From: QQUJ01 sp050287605
Lineage (GTDB): Bacteria; Pseudomonadota; Gammaproteobacteria; QQUJ01
Length of the DNA stretch: 64,000 nt
NCBI GenBank assembly: GCA_050287605.1
Contig: JBNKCG010000082.1
Span: forward strand, 1 to 64,000
Direction of reading: 5' to 3'
Under the pieces are notes generated by a model that did not search any database, was not told the DNA's origin, and saw only the letters and a list, made by a program, of their open reading frames with translations. This document shows positions 50,923 to 61,758 of this stretch, piece after piece. Within the stretch, counting starts at the first letter, position 1. Each line of letters begins with the position of its first letter. The translations under genes were made by a program, and so were the position numbers.

Positions 50923-52281
50923 TTATCCTTGGGGCGAAGTGGGTGGTTCCACCGGGGCGTTGCGCGGCGAGCGCATGAACGGCTCGGCGAGGGTGCGGTA
51001 GATGGGCTGGTCGCACACCAGGCGCGAGGTGGCGTGGGCGATGAACGCCGTGGCGATCAACGGCAGCACCATGGAGCGCGAATCGGTCATCTCGACGATG
51101 ATGACGAAGGCGGTGATAGGGGTTTGGACCACGCCGGCGAAGTAGGCCACCATGCCCAGCAGGATGACCGCGGCGGCCGGCGCCATGGGCAGCCAGCGCG
51201 CCAGGTCGGCGCCCAGCGCAGCGCCCGTGGCCAGCGATGGCGAGAAGATGCCGCCGGGGATGCCGCTGACGTAGGAGACGGCGGTGGCCAGCGCCTTGTA
51301 GAGGGGCAGCATCAGGTGCGAATCCGCCTCGCCGGTGATGATGGCGCGCGCCTCGTTGTAGCCGGTGCCGTAGGTGAGCCCGCCCGAGAGCAGCCCGAGG
51401 GTGGCGATTCCCAGCCCGCACAGCGCGGCGACGCGCAACGGGTGCTGTTCGAGATAGGGGGCCAGGTAGCGCGAACCCCACACCAGGCTGCTGCTGAACA
51501 GCCCGCCGAACAAGCCGCCCACCACGCCGCACACCGGGATCACGATCCAGCCCTTGTCGAAACCGAAGTTGGCGTGCGCCGAGCCGAAGTAGACGTAGTC
51601 GCCGAGGATGGCCAGGGCCGTGGCGCCGGCGAAGACCACGGCTGTGATCACGGTGCCGTTGCTGCGCGCTTCGAACGAGCGGCTCATCTCCTCGATGGCG
51701 AACACGATGCCCGCCAGCGGGGCGTTGAAGGCCGCCGCGATTCCGGCGGCGCCACCGGCCAGGATCAGGCCGCGCTCCATCTCGTGGCGCCGGAACTTGG
51801 CCCAGCGACCGGCGGAGTAGAGCAGCGAGGCGCCGACGTGGACGGTAGGTCCCTCGCGGCCGATGGAAGCACCGCTCAGCAGGCCCAGCAGGGTGAGCAG
51901 GATTTTGCCCACCACGATGCGCGGCGAAAGCAGCGGTTCGCGCCGCGCCTTGCTGCGCAGCGCCAGCGCAGCGATGGTCTGCGGAATGCCACTGCCCTGT
52001 GAACCGGGGAACAGCGTGCGCGTCAACCAGGAGGCGAGCATCAGGCCCGCCGGTGCCACGACGAAGGGTAGCCACGCCCACTGTGCCACGCCTTGGTGGA
52101 AGGTCTCGTCGGCCCATTGCGCGCCCATGGCGAACAGCGTGGAGATGACTCCCAGTGCAACCGCAAAGAACCAGAACACCAGGCGGATACGCCATACCTT
52201 GGTGGAGAGGATCTGGATGCGGGAGCGGCGGGCGGAACGGCGCAGCGATCGCGCCAGGGCACGAGAGGTGGCGCGGCGCAT
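50923..52281 (-). CDS. ClC-type chloride channel / H+-Cl- antiporter
   Basis: A 452-residue membrane protein. The chloride-selectivity motifs are present in order: GSQGSGIPQT, GREGPTVHVGA with the gating Glu, and GIFSPSLATGA. Expected helix content and length match prokaryotic ClC proteins without a CBS domain. In E. coli such antiporters help acid resistance. It lies between pilR (70 bases upstream) and hemJ on the same strand. Confidence 0.95.
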   Translation of the reverse strand: MRRATSRALARSLRRSARRSRIQILSTKVWRIRLVFWFFAVALGVISTLFAMGAQWADETFHQGVAQWAWLPFVVAPAGLMLASWLTRTLFPGSQGSGIPQTIAALALRSKARREPLLSPRIVVGKILLTLLGLLSGASIGREGPTVHVGASLLYSAGRWAKFRRHEMERGLILAGGAAGIAAAFNAPLAGIVFAIEEMSRSFEARSNGTVITAVVFAGATALAILGDYVYFGSAHANFGFDKGWIVIPVCGVVGGLFGGLFSSSLVWGSRYLAPYLEQHPLRVAALCGLGIATLGLLSGGLTYGTGYNEARAIITGEADSHLMLPLYKALATAVSYVSGIPGGIFSPSLATGAALGADLARWLPMAPAAAVILLGMVAYFAGVVQTPITAFVIIVEMTDSRSMVLPLIATAFIAHATSRLVCDQPIYRTLAEPFMRSPRNAPVEPPTSPQG

Positions 52282-52350
52282 CGATTAGATCTGCGACTGT
52301 TCGGGCGTACGATACATCCGAGTCATTGTATCGGGTTTCGCCAACGCGGC

Positions 52351-53691
52351 CTATTCGAGCCCCAGTTTCTTCAGGCGATAGCGTAGCGCGCGGAAGGTGA
52401 TGCCCAGTTTTTTCGCCGCAGCGGTCTTGTTCCAGCGCGTCTGGTCCAGGGTCTTGAGAATGATCTCCTTCTCCACCTGGTCCATGTACGATTCGAGTTG
52501 GATGGGGCTGTCCTGGTCCAGGTCGATGGCGGGGTGCGCAGGTTCTGCCGCTGCCCCGTGTTCCGGTAGGAACAGGTCGTCGGCCTCGACGACTCCGCCC
52601 TCGCACAGCGTGATGGCGCGCTCCAGCGTGTTCTCCAACTCCCGCACGTTGCCGGGGAACGAGTAGCGCTGCAGGGCGAGGCGGGCATCGCTGCTCAACT
52701 GTGCCGGTGGGACGCCAGATTCGCCCGCCAGGCGCTGGAGGATCTGTTCGGCAAGCACCGGGATGTCCTCGGCGCGCTCGCGCAGCGGCGGCACCCGCAG
52801 CTCGATGACGTTGATGCGGTAGAAGAGGTCTTGGCGGAAGCTGCCGTCCTTGACCTGGGTGGCGAGGTCTTTGTGGGTGGCGCTCAGGATGCGCACGTCC
52901 ACTCCCACCTCTTTCTGCTCTCCTACGGGGCGCACCGCTTTCTCCTGGATGGCACGCAGCAGTTTCACCTGCATGTGCAGCGGCAGTTCGGCCACTTCGT
53001 CGAGAAACAGCGTGCCGCCGTCGGCGGCCTGGAACAGCCCGGTCTTGTCGGCGACCGCACCGGTGAAACTGCCCTTGCGATGGCCGAAGAACTCCGACTC
53101 CATCAGCTCGCCGGGAATGGCGCCGCAGTTGACCGGCACGAACGGGCCGCTCGCGCGCGGGCCTTGCTCGTGGATCATGCGTGCCACCAGCTCCTTGCCG
53201 ACACCCGATTCGCCGCTGATGTAGACCGGTGCCTGGCTGCGCGCCAGTTTGGAGACAAGGGCGCGCACGCGTTCGATACCGCGCGACGTGCCGGTGAGCG
53301 ACAGCGTCGGCGTGACGTGCTGCTCGCCCAGGCGCAGCGCCGTGCCCACCAGTCTGCGCAAGATCTTCAGATCCACCGGCTTGGAGACGAAATCGAAGGC
53401 GCCGGCTTTGAGGGCTTCGATGGCCAATTCCATGTTGCCGTGGGCGGTGATGACCGCGGTGGGGATGGCTGGGAAGTGCTGCTGGATGTGGCGTACCAGA
53501 TCGATGCCGTTGCCGTCGGGCAGACGCATGTCGGTGAGGCACAGATCGAACGGCTGCTGCTGCAGGAGTTTGTGGGCGTCGGCGACGGTGAGCGCGGCGC
53601 GGCTGTCGACGTTCATCTGCGCCAACGTGAGTTCCAACAGCTCGCAGATATCGGGCTCGTCATCAACGATCAATGCGATTTGCCGCGTCAT
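52351..53691 (-). CDS. pilR: Sigma-54-dependent response regulator PilR
   Basis: A 446-residue NtrC-class activator. The receiver domain has IVDDEPD and the phosphoacceptor in LTDMRLPDGNG. The AAA+ core has GESGVGKEL, the sigma-54 contact loop GSFTGA, and GGTLFLDEVAELP. A Fis-type helix-turn-helix ends the protein (NKTAAAKKLGITFRALRYRL). Pairing with a PilS-like kinase identifies it as PilR, the activator of type IV pilin. The pilin gene is not in the window. Confidence 0.94.
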   Translation of the reverse strand: MTRQIALIVDDEPDICELLELTLAQMNVDSRAALTVADAHKLLQQQPFDLCLTDMRLPDGNGIDLVRHIQQHFPAIPTAVITAHGNMELAIEALKAGAFDFVSKPVDLKILRRLVGTALRLGEQHVTPTLSLTGTSRGIERVRALVSKLARSQAPVYISGESGVGKELVARMIHEQGPRASGPFVPVNCGAIPGELMESEFFGHRKGSFTGAVADKTGLFQAADGGTLFLDEVAELPLHMQVKLLRAIQEKAVRPVGEQKEVGVDVRILSATHKDLATQVKDGSFRQDLFYRINVIELRVPPLRERAEDIPVLAEQILQRLAGESGVPPAQLSSDARLALQRYSFPGNVRELENTLERAITLCEGGVVEADDLFLPEHGAAAEPAHPAIDLDQDSPIQLESYMDQVEKEIILKTLDQTRWNKTAAAKKLGITFRALRYRLKKLGLE

Positions 53692-53798
53692 CTCTTCACC
53701 TTGGTTGCGCGGGTTTCGGGGGACGGTGTTGCAGAGGTGGCGGATCCGCCGGCGCTCACCGGTCGTTCCTCGTGCGTCCGCATCCCTTCAATGTCCCG

Positions 53799-55433
53799 TC
53801 ATGGCTCCTTGTCGGCTTGCGAAAACCGGATGCGGAAACAGCTGCCACCGCGCGGTTGGGCGATATAGTCGAGTTTTGCGTCGTTCAACTCGCACAGCTG
53901 GCGGGCCAGGTAGAGCCCCAATCCGGTGCCTCTCGTGCGGGTAGTATAAAACGGCTCGAAGATCTGCTGGGCGGTTTGTGGATCGATACCCGGCCCGTGA
54001 TCGATGACGTCGAGAAACGGGGCGCGCGCGGGAAGCTCCAGGGCGGCGCGCAGTTCGATGCGGGTGCTGCCGCTGCCGTCGCTGCCGTGTTCCATGGCGT
54101 TCTTGCACAGGTTCCAAACCACTTGGTGCAGTTGGCTGGGATCGATCAGCGCCCGCAGCCCCTCCGGTTGGACTTCGATGCGCAGGTTTTGCTCGGGCAG
54201 GCCTTCGCTGCGGCAGAATTCGTCGCGAAACTCGCTCAGCCACTCGCGCAGCGCCAGGGGTACCGGGCTGCTGGTCTGGCGGCGCGAGATCTGCAGGACG
54301 TTTTCGATGATGGTGTTCACCCGCTGGGCGTTGTCGCCGATGATGCGCATCAGGCGTTGATCGGTCTCCTGCAGATTGGGCGATTCGGCCAGCAGCTGGG
54401 CGGCGTGACTGAGCGCGCCGAGGGGATTGCGGATCTCGTGGGCAATGCTGGCACTCATGCGCCCCAGCGAGGCGAGCTTTTGCTGCTGTGCCTGCTGGGT
54501 GAGCTGTTTCTGATCTTCCAGGTAAATGAAGGTGCCGCTTGCGTCGCGCGCCAGGCGGTTGAATCGGGGCATCACCTCGTTTTGTCCGCCGGGCAATCGG
54601 AACGGACGCGGGGCGTTGAAGGGGTTGGCCAGCCATTGGCGCAGCTGGGTGGACAGCTCCGGGCAGATCTCACCCAGCAGTGGATGGCTGCCGCTGATGG
54701 GCATGCCGATCAGGTGCCAGGCGGCCTGATTCATCATCCGTACCCGTTCTTCTCGGTCCACCACCAGAATGCCCGACTGCAACCGCTGGATGATGTGATC
54801 GTTGAGCTGTGCCAGGTTGGCCAGGTCGATCCCGCGCTGCTCGGCGAGTTCTTGGCTATGCTGAACGCGGCGGGCAAAGGTGTAGTCAAGGATGGCGGTG
54901 GCGAAAAACGCCGCGCCCAGCAGCCCGGCCTGCGTATAGAAGGTGTCGACGCGCAACTGTCGCAGGTCGGCATAGGCGGCTTCGGCCAACACCGCCAGCG
55001 TCGCCAGCGCCGCATAGACGTAGCTGGCGCTCTTGTAGCTGCTGATCAGCGTGCCGCTGGTGATGGTGACGATGAGCAGGATGCCCAGTCCGCTGGGGGT
55101 GCCGCCGCTGGCATGCATCAGCAGCGCGATGGCAATGATGTCGATCCCCACCAGGGTGTTGATTTGAGTATTGAAGCCGGGGCGCCGCAGATGGGTGGTG
55201 GTGATGTTGAACAGTACGCCCGCAAAGTATGCCCAGGCGACGGTGGCGTAGAGACCGGGGTCGGTGCGTCCCAGCAGGGTCGGTCCCACCTTCATGATGA
55301 AGAGCGCGAGAAACGCCAGCGCCAGGGTCAGGCGGTAGAGGTTGAGCAGACTCAGCGTGCGCCACGGGTCGCGCAGGGGTTCGGGTGCGGCCGCTGTTGC
55401 GGTATCGGGTTCGGAGTCGGTGTGGGCGTGCAT
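53799..55433 (-). CDS. pilS: Sensor histidine kinase PilS
   Basis: A 544-residue kinase with an N-terminal membrane domain of about six helices (residues 40-210) and no sizeable periplasmic loop. A PAS domain (about 225-315, GILVVDREERVRMMNQAAW) precedes the H box SASIAHEIRNPLGALSHA. The ATPase part has NLCKNAMEHG, DHGPGIDPQ and GTGLGLYLARQ. PilS senses pilin in the membrane and phosphorylates PilR. I start at 55433 (MHAHTDSEP); the frame stays open 74 codons upstream into the sucC promoter region. pilR begins 107 bases downstream. Confidence 0.93.
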   Translation of the reverse strand: MHAHTDSEPDTATAAAPEPLRDPWRTLSLLNLYRLTLALAFLALFIMKVGPTLLGRTDPGLYATVAWAYFAGVLFNITTTHLRRPGFNTQINTLVGIDIIAIALLMHASGGTPSGLGILLIVTITSGTLISSYKSASYVYAALATLAVLAEAAYADLRQLRVDTFYTQAGLLGAAFFATAILDYTFARRVQHSQELAEQRGIDLANLAQLNDHIIQRLQSGILVVDREERVRMMNQAAWHLIGMPISGSHPLLGEICPELSTQLRQWLANPFNAPRPFRLPGGQNEVMPRFNRLARDASGTFIYLEDQKQLTQQAQQQKLASLGRMSASIAHEIRNPLGALSHAAQLLAESPNLQETDQRLMRIIGDNAQRVNTIIENVLQISRRQTSSPVPLALREWLSEFRDEFCRSEGLPEQNLRIEVQPEGLRALIDPSQLHQVVWNLCKNAMEHGSDGSGSTRIELRAALELPARAPFLDVIDHGPGIDPQTAQQIFEPFYTTRTRGTGLGLYLARQLCELNDAKLDYIAQPRGGSCFRIRFSQADKEP

Positions 55434-55686
55434 CGGCTGCGGAGAGGCTGCGGCTAGGCTCGTTGATTCTGTCGTGTTCCGGCTGCGGGGATCCCGGTGG
55501 GGCCGGTGGCCCAAATTGACCGGTAGTGTGTGGTTTTCGCCAGGGTAGCGCAAGGCACCGCCCGGGTGTGGCGCGGTCGGACCGGACCGAACCCCGAGCC
55601 AGGCGGTAAACTTTGCCTTTGCGGGGTATTTGCGGCAGAATGCCGCGTTCCGCATCCGTTATTGGGGGCATAAGGAGTCTTTATCG

Positions 55687-56855
<1,169 letters not shown>

Positions 56856-56859
<4 letters not shown>

Positions 56860-57725
56860 GTATTCTGGTGAACAAAGAGACCAAGGTGATTTGCCAGGGC
56901 TTTACCGGTGGGCAGGGCACCTTCCACTCCGAACAGGCCATCGCCTACGGCACCCAGATGGTGGGCGGCGTCACGCCCGGCAAGGGCGGCCAGGAACACC
57001 TCGGTCTGCCGGTGTTCAACACCGTGCGCGACGCGGTGGAACAGACCGGTGCCGAGGCCTCGGTGATCTTCGTGCCGGCAGCGTTCTGCAAGGACTCCAT
57101 CCTGGAAGCGGCCAACGCCGGCATCAAGCTGATCGTCACCATCACCGAAGGCGTGCCGACGCTCGACATGCTGGAGGCCAAGATCAAGTGCGACGAGCTG
57201 GGTGTGCGCGTCGTCGGCCCCAACTGCCCCGGCGTCATCACTCCCGGTGAGTGCAAGATCGGCATCATGCCGGGCCACATTCACCTGCCCGGCAAAGTGG
57301 GCATCGTGTCGCGTTCCGGCACGCTGACCTACGAGGCGGTTAAGCAGACCACCGACGCCGGCCTGGGCCAGTCCACCTGCGTGGGTATCGGCGGCGACCC
57401 CATCCCCGGTTCCAACTTCATCGACATCCTCAAGTTGTTCCAGGACGATCCGCAGACCGAGGGCATCGTCATGATCGGCGAGATCGGCGGTACCGCCGAG
57501 GAGGAGGCCGCGGCCTTCATCAAGGCCAACGTCACCAAGCCGGTGGTCTCCTACATCGCCGGCGTCACCGCGCCCAAGGGCAAGCGCATGGGCCATGCCG
57601 GTGCCATCATCGCCGGTGGCAAGGGCACGGCGGATGAGAAGTTCGCCGCGCTAGAAGCGGCCGGTGCGCACACGGTGCGTTCGCTGGCCGAGATCGGCGA
57701 AAAGATGAAAGAACTGCTGGGCTAG
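56856..57725 (+). CDS. sucD: Succinyl-CoA synthetase, alpha subunit
   Basis: A 289-residue subunit with the CoA-binding domain (CQGFTGGQGTFHSEQAI) and the phosphorylated His in GRMGHAGAII-type sequence, here GKRMGHAGAIIAGGKGTA. It overlaps sucC by four bases and is followed by a perfect terminator. No other TCA genes are adjacent. Confidence 0.98.
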
Positions 57726-57751
57726 TTTTCAGCGCTTCCAGGCAGTAACAG

Positions 57752-57787
57752 CAACAGGCCGCTTTCGTAGCGGCCTGTTGTTTTTTG
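57752..57787 (+). terminator. Rho-independent terminator of sucCD
   Basis: A 12-base perfect stem (CAACAGGCCGCT / AGCGGCCTGTTG) with a TTCGT loop is followed by six T. Confidence 0.95.
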
Positions 57788-57843
57788 GGGGGCGCGCGTC
57801 TAATGTGTGGCGGCGCTGTCGTTGCGCACGGAATTCTATCTCC

Positions 57844-59475
57844 ATGAAGAAACAGGCAACCCTGGTCATCGCACAGATCGATTTGCTGGTGGGCGACATC
57901 GAAGCCAACGCGCGCCGCGTCGTGGAGTGTGCGCAACGCGCCCGCGAACAATGCGATGCCGACGCCATTGTCTTTCCCGAGCTTACCTTGTGCGGCTATC
58001 CGCCGGAGGATCTGCTGCAGCGCCCGGGTATGCACCGCCGGGTGCGCAACGCGCTGGCGCAGGTCTGCGAGGAGGTGCGCGGCATCGACATGGTGGTAGG
58101 CTACCCGCTGCGCGAAGGCGATGTCCTGTATAACGCCGCCGGCGTGATACGCGACGGCGAGATCATTGCCGTCTACCGCAAGCAGGTGCTGCCCAACTAC
58201 AGCGTGTTCGACGAAAAACGCCATTTCGAACCGGGCGGCGAGGCGTGCGTGGTGGAGATCGCGGGGATGCGCGTGGGGCTTACCATCTGCGAGGACATGT
58301 GGGTGGCGGCGCCCAGTGCGCAGACTGCCGCCGCCGGCGCGCAGCTCATCCTCAACCTCAACGCCTCGCCGTTTCACGCGCGCAAGTGGCAGGAACGCGA
58401 AGCGGTGGCGCGCCGGCGCGTGGCGGAGACCGGGCTGGCGTTGATCTACGCCAACCTGGTGGGCGGACAGGACGAACTGGTGTTCGACGGCGACTCCTTC
58501 GCCCTCAATGCCGACGGCAGTGTCGCCCATCGCGTGGCCGCCTTCGAGGAGGCGCTGCGCTGCGTGCATCTGACTCTTGAGGAGGGCCAAGTTCGCGTCG
58601 AGCCCGGCTACGTGGACGAACCGCTGAGCGACGAGGCCAGCGTCTACAGCGCGCTGGTCTACGGCACGCGCGACTATATCGAAAAGAACGGCTTCGCGGG
58701 CGCGGTGATCGGGCTCTCCGGCGGCATCGATTCGGCGCTGACGCTGGCCATCGCGGTGGACGCCATCGGCGCCGATCGCGTGGAAGCGGTGATGATGCCG
58801 TCGCGCTACACGGCAGCCATGAGCCTGGAGGATGCGCGGGCCGAGGCCGAGGCACTGGGCGTGGCGTGTCACGAGGTGCCCATCGAAGGACCGTTCGCCG
58901 CCTTCCAACAGGCATTGGCGCCGCTGTTCGCGGGGTTGCCCGCCGACGTCACCGAAGAGAACATCCAGGCGCGCTGCCGCGGTGTGCTGCTGATGGCGCT
59001 CTCCAACAAGCGTCGCAAGATCGTGCTGACCACCGGCAACAAGAGTGAGATGTCGGTGGGCTACGCGACGCTTTACGGAGACATGGCGGGCGGTTTTGCG
59101 CCCATCAAGGATGTGCCCAAAACGCTGGTTTACCGCTTGGCGCACTATCGCAACGGTCTCGGCGCCGTGATCCCGCAACGCGTGTTGGAGCGTCCGCCAT
59201 CGGCGGAGCTGGCGCCGGATCAAAAGGACAGCGACAGCCTGCCGCCTTACGAGGTGTTGGATCCCATCCTTGAGCGCTACGTGGAACAGGATCGCAGCGT
59301 CAACGAGATCGTCGCCGACGGCTTCGATCTCGAGACGGTGCGTCGCGTGGTGCAGCTGGTCAATCGCAACGAATACAAGCGCCGTCAGGCGCCGCCCGGG
59401 GTGCGCATCACGCGCCGCGCCTTTGGTCGCGACCGGCGCTACCCTATCACTTCCGGGTTTGGGGTGGAGGAGTAG
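57844..59475 (+). CDS. nadE: Glutamine-dependent NAD+ synthetase
   Basis: A 543-residue two-domain enzyme making NAD+ from deamido-NAD+, ATP and glutamine. The N-terminal nitrilase-type glutaminase has its catalytic Cys in GLTICEDMW, with the Lys and Glu in KQVLPNYSVFDEKR and FPELTLCGYPPED. The C-terminal synthetase has the PP-loop GLSGGIDSALT. The start at 57844 fits the family. A PII gene follows 135 bases downstream; glutamine-dependent NAD synthetases with a PII neighbour are known to be PII-regulated in Azospirillum. Confidence 0.97.
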   Translation: MKKQATLVIAQIDLLVGDIEANARRVVECAQRAREQCDADAIVFPELTLCGYPPEDLLQRPGMHRRVRNALAQVCEEVRGIDMVVGYPLREGDVLYNAAGVIRDGEIIAVYRKQVLPNYSVFDEKRHFEPGGEACVVEIAGMRVGLTICEDMWVAAPSAQTAAAGAQLILNLNASPFHARKWQEREAVARRRVAETGLALIYANLVGGQDELVFDGDSFALNADGSVAHRVAAFEEALRCVHLTLEEGQVRVEPGYVDEPLSDEASVYSALVYGTRDYIEKNGFAGAVIGLSGGIDSALTLAIAVDAIGADRVEAVMMPSRYTAAMSLEDARAEAEALGVACHEVPIEGPFAAFQQALAPLFAGLPADVTEENIQARCRGVLLMALSNKRRKIVLTTGNKSEMSVGYATLYGDMAGGFAPIKDVPKTLVYRLAHYRNGLGAVIPQRVLERPPSAELAPDQKDSDSLPPYEVLDPILERYVEQDRSVNEIVADGFDLETVRRVVQLVNRNEYKRRQAPPGVRITRRAFGRDRRYPITSGFGVEE

Positions 59476-59610
59476 GGCAGTCCGCCTCGGGATGCCGCGG
59501 GGGGGTGTCCTGCTGGGCATGGATTCTTCGGGCGGTTTTCCGGTAAGGTATCGCCTCCCCGTACAAGAAGTGGGTAATCCGGGCTGGGTATTCACAACCG
59601 AGGACAGACC

Positions 59611-59949
59611 ATGAAGAAGGTGGAAGCCGTAATCAAACCATTCAAGCTCGACGACGTGCGCGAGGCGCTCTCCGAGATTGGCATCAGCGGTATGACCGCG
59701 ACCGAGGTCAAAGGCTTCGGCCGCCAGAAAGGCCATACGGAACTCTATCGTGGCGCCGAGTATGTCGTTGATTTTCTTCCCAAGGTCAAGGTCGAGGTGG
59801 TGATTCCGGACGATCAGGTGGATCGTTGCGTGGAAGCCATCGCGGAAGCGGCGCGTACCGGCAAGATCGGCGACGGCAAGATCTTCGTGTCGACCGTGGA
59901 GCGCGCGGTTCGCATCCGTACCGGCGAAGAGGATCTCGCGGCAATCTGA
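59611..59949 (+). CDS. glnB: Nitrogen regulatory protein P-II (GlnB)
   Basis: A 112-residue trimeric signal protein that senses 2-oxoglutarate, ATP/ADP and, through uridylylation, glutamine. The uridylylation site is Tyr51 in LYRGAEY, inside the T-loop. GRQKGHTE and KIGDGKIFV are conserved. The gene stands alone with its own terminator, downstream of nadE rather than next to amtB, which favours GlnB over GlnK. Confidence 0.97.
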   Translation: MKKVEAVIKPFKLDDVREALSEIGISGMTATEVKGFGRQKGHTELYRGAEYVVDFLPKVKVEVVIPDDQVDRCVEAIAEAARTGKIGDGKIFVSTVERAVRIRTGEEDLAAI

Positions 59950-59972
59950 GCGCACCAGGTTCCTGCAACTGA

Positions 59973-60008
59973 GGCCCGATCGCCGTGCGGCGATCGGGCC
60001 TTTTGTTT
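59973..60008 (+). terminator. Rho-independent terminator of glnB
   Basis: A 12-base perfect stem (GGCCCGATCGCC / GGCGATCGGGCC) with a GTGC loop is followed by TTTTGTTT. Confidence 0.95.
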
Positions 60009-60135
60009 CCGGTGCAGCTAACGAGGGGGCGGCCCGGCGTCCTCCCGGTCATTTTTGCGGTACGGCAACCCGCGCTTCGTCAGTTGGACGACAAAGCTTT
60101 GGGTGTTTTTTAGGAAAGCAGTATAACTTATTCAT

Positions 60136-60163
60136 TTGACACCACTTTGTGTTGTATTAAACT
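60136..60163 (+). promoter_or_regulatory. Sigma-70-type promoter of the SPOR lipoprotein gene
   Basis: A consensus TTGACA at 60136-60141 and TAAACT at 60158-60163 are spaced by 16 bases in an AT-rich patch, about 75 bases before the start codon at 60239. This is the best-matching promoter in the window. Confidence 0.7.
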
Positions 60164-60238
60164 GGTCCACCCCGACGCGGGTTTTTTCCGTCTCCCGACG
60201 CCCTGCCACGGGGTTCAGAGCAACAATAACGGATTGAT

Positions 60239-61183
60239 ATGGCTCACTCTTTGCTCTCGCGCGCACTGCTGTCGCTAGCCGCTACCGCTCTCCTGCTGTC
60301 GGGGTGCGGTACTGCGCCGGTGATGGAGAGCCCGTCGCAGATTCGAGACCTCGACGTGTTGTATGCCAAGGCGCGTGAGGCGTACCGCGCCAGTGATTAC
60401 TATCTGGCGGCCGAGCGCCTGATCGTGCTGGCACGGCGCGGCGATGCCCGCGGCCAATATGCCTTGGGCTACCTCTATTACGAGGGGCAAGGGGTATTGG
60501 GCGATCGGTCGCGTGCCATGGATTTGTTCCGTCTGGCGGCCGCCCAGGGCAACCCCAAGGCCATCCGGGCGCTGGAGTTGCTGGCGGGGCGCGATGGGGC
60601 GCAGCCGGCTCCGCTTATGGCGCCCCGCGCCGGGTCCGAAGCGGACGCCAGACCGCTGCGGGCGCCGGTTGACGAAGCCGCGGCGGTTCCCATGGTGGAG
60701 AGCGCGCCGCCGGTGGAGCCCCCCGACGAAGCGGTGGTACCACCCGAGCCGCTGGTATCCGAGCCGGAGCCGCCCACCGCTCAGATCGAACCGCCCGTCT
60801 CGACCGTGCCGCCGGCGGACACCCCGGCGATCGCCGCGCCCGAAACGACATCGGAACCGCAACCTCCGGCGATCTCCTCGTCGGAACCGTTCTCCCCGCA
60901 GTGGCTGCGCGAGCAGGATGCGGCGCACTACACCATTCAGCTGCTGGCAGGTGGTTCACGCCGGGCGTTGCAGGCGTTTGCTCAGCAGCAACAGCTCGCG
61001 GCTCCCGTCGGCGTGGTCGAGACGCGCTACGACGGTGCAACTTGGTACGTGGTCTTGTATGGGGTGTTCGCCGATCTGGCTCAGGCGCGCGATGCGCTGA
61101 GTGCACTGCCTGAGGAGCTGCGCAGTAGCCGGCCGTGGATTCGCCCGCTGCGCGACGTGCTGGCCAGCCTGCCCGATGCCTGA
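60239..61183 (+). CDS. Lipoprotein with Sel1 repeats and a C-terminal SPOR domain
   Basis: A 314-residue envelope protein. The signal ends in the lipobox LLLSGC. Sel1-like repeats (about 45-115: ARGQYALGYLYYEGQGVLGD, DRSRAMDLFRLAAAQGNPKA) are followed by a long Pro/Glu/Ala linker (120-225). A SPOR domain (about 230-305: YTIQLLAGGS, WYVVLYGVFADLAQARDAL) ends the protein. SPOR domains bind denuded peptidoglycan at division septa. The protein may therefore sit at the septum or poles, tethered to a membrane. It is preceded by its own promoter and converges with the nitroreductase gene. Confidence 0.88.
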   Translation: MAHSLLSRALLSLAATALLLSGCGTAPVMESPSQIRDLDVLYAKAREAYRASDYYLAAERLIVLARRGDARGQYALGYLYYEGQGVLGDRSRAMDLFRLAAAQGNPKAIRALELLAGRDGAQPAPLMAPRAGSEADARPLRAPVDEAAAVPMVESAPPVEPPDEAVVPPEPLVSEPEPPTAQIEPPVSTVPPADTPAIAAPETTSEPQPPAISSSEPFSPQWLREQDAAHYTIQLLAGGSRRALQAFAQQQQLAAPVGVVETRYDGATWYVVLYGVFADLAQARDALSALPEELRSSRPWIRPLRDVLASLPDA

Positions 61184-61211
61184 GCTGCGGGACTGAGGCG
61201 CCGTACCGGAT

Positions 61212-61733
61212 TCAGACGCTGCGCGTGATCTGATCGAGGGGACGGCGCGGCGTCGGTTCCGGCAGCTCCGCCGGGTATCCGACGCAGATGATGGCGATGG
61301 GCTTCTCGCCCGGTTTCAGACCCAGCAGCTCTCCCACCTGCGTTTCGTCGAAATAGCCCACCCAGGCAGTGCCCAGGCCGGCGGCCACGATGGCGAGCTG
61401 GGCGTAGGAGGCCGCGATGGTGGCGTCCTGGATCGCATACAGCGTTCTGCCACGTTCGCCGTACTCTTCGGCGGCCCGCTCGGTATCGGCGCAGAACACC
61501 AAGTTCACCGGTGCCTGGCAGAGGAAGTCCTGGTCCTTGGCCGCTTTGCAGAGCGCGGCGCGCGTCTCCGGGCTGCGCACCACCAAGATACGGTAGGACT
61601 GCAGGTCACCTGCCGTGGGCGCGGCGCAGGCCATCTCGAGTATGGCGTGCAGCTTCTCTTCTTCCACCGGCATGTCGGCGTGGTATTTGCGCACCGAGTG
61701 ACGGTGTCTGACGGTTTCGAAAAAATCCCACAT
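61212..61733 (-). CDS. Nitroreductase-family flavoprotein
   Basis: A 173-residue FMN-dependent oxidoreductase of the nitroreductase superfamily. The N-terminal RHRHSVRKYHADMP carries the phosphate-contacting Arg and Ser. The internal AAPTAGDLQSYRILVV and C-terminal LGLKPGEKPIAIICVGYPAE are typical of the small subgroup. The substrate is unknown. I start at 61733; the frame extends upstream into bamD. It follows bamD by 25 bases on the same strand. Confidence 0.9.
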   Translation of the reverse strand: MWDFFETVRHRHSVRKYHADMPVEEEKLHAILEMACAAPTAGDLQSYRILVVRSPETRAALCKAAKDQDFLCQAPVNLVFCADTERAAEEYGERGRTLYAIQDATIAASYAQLAIVAAGLGTAWVGYFDETQVGELLGLKPGEKPIAIICVGYPAELPEPTPRRPLDQITRSV

Positions 61734-61758
61734 GCGTCGTGCTCCCCCTCGATGAACG

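Noticed and set aside
50825..53542. 905-codon frame over pilR and the ClC channel
   Set aside because: Out-of-frame shadow; both real genes have full motif sets.
59476..59610. Sigma-54 promoter upstream of glnB
   Set aside because: I looked for the GG-N10-GC pattern with TGGCAC and TTGC boxes and found no acceptable match.
57607..59955. 782-codon frame antisense to nadE and glnB
   Set aside because: Shadow of high-GC genes; crosses a strong terminator and two certain genes.
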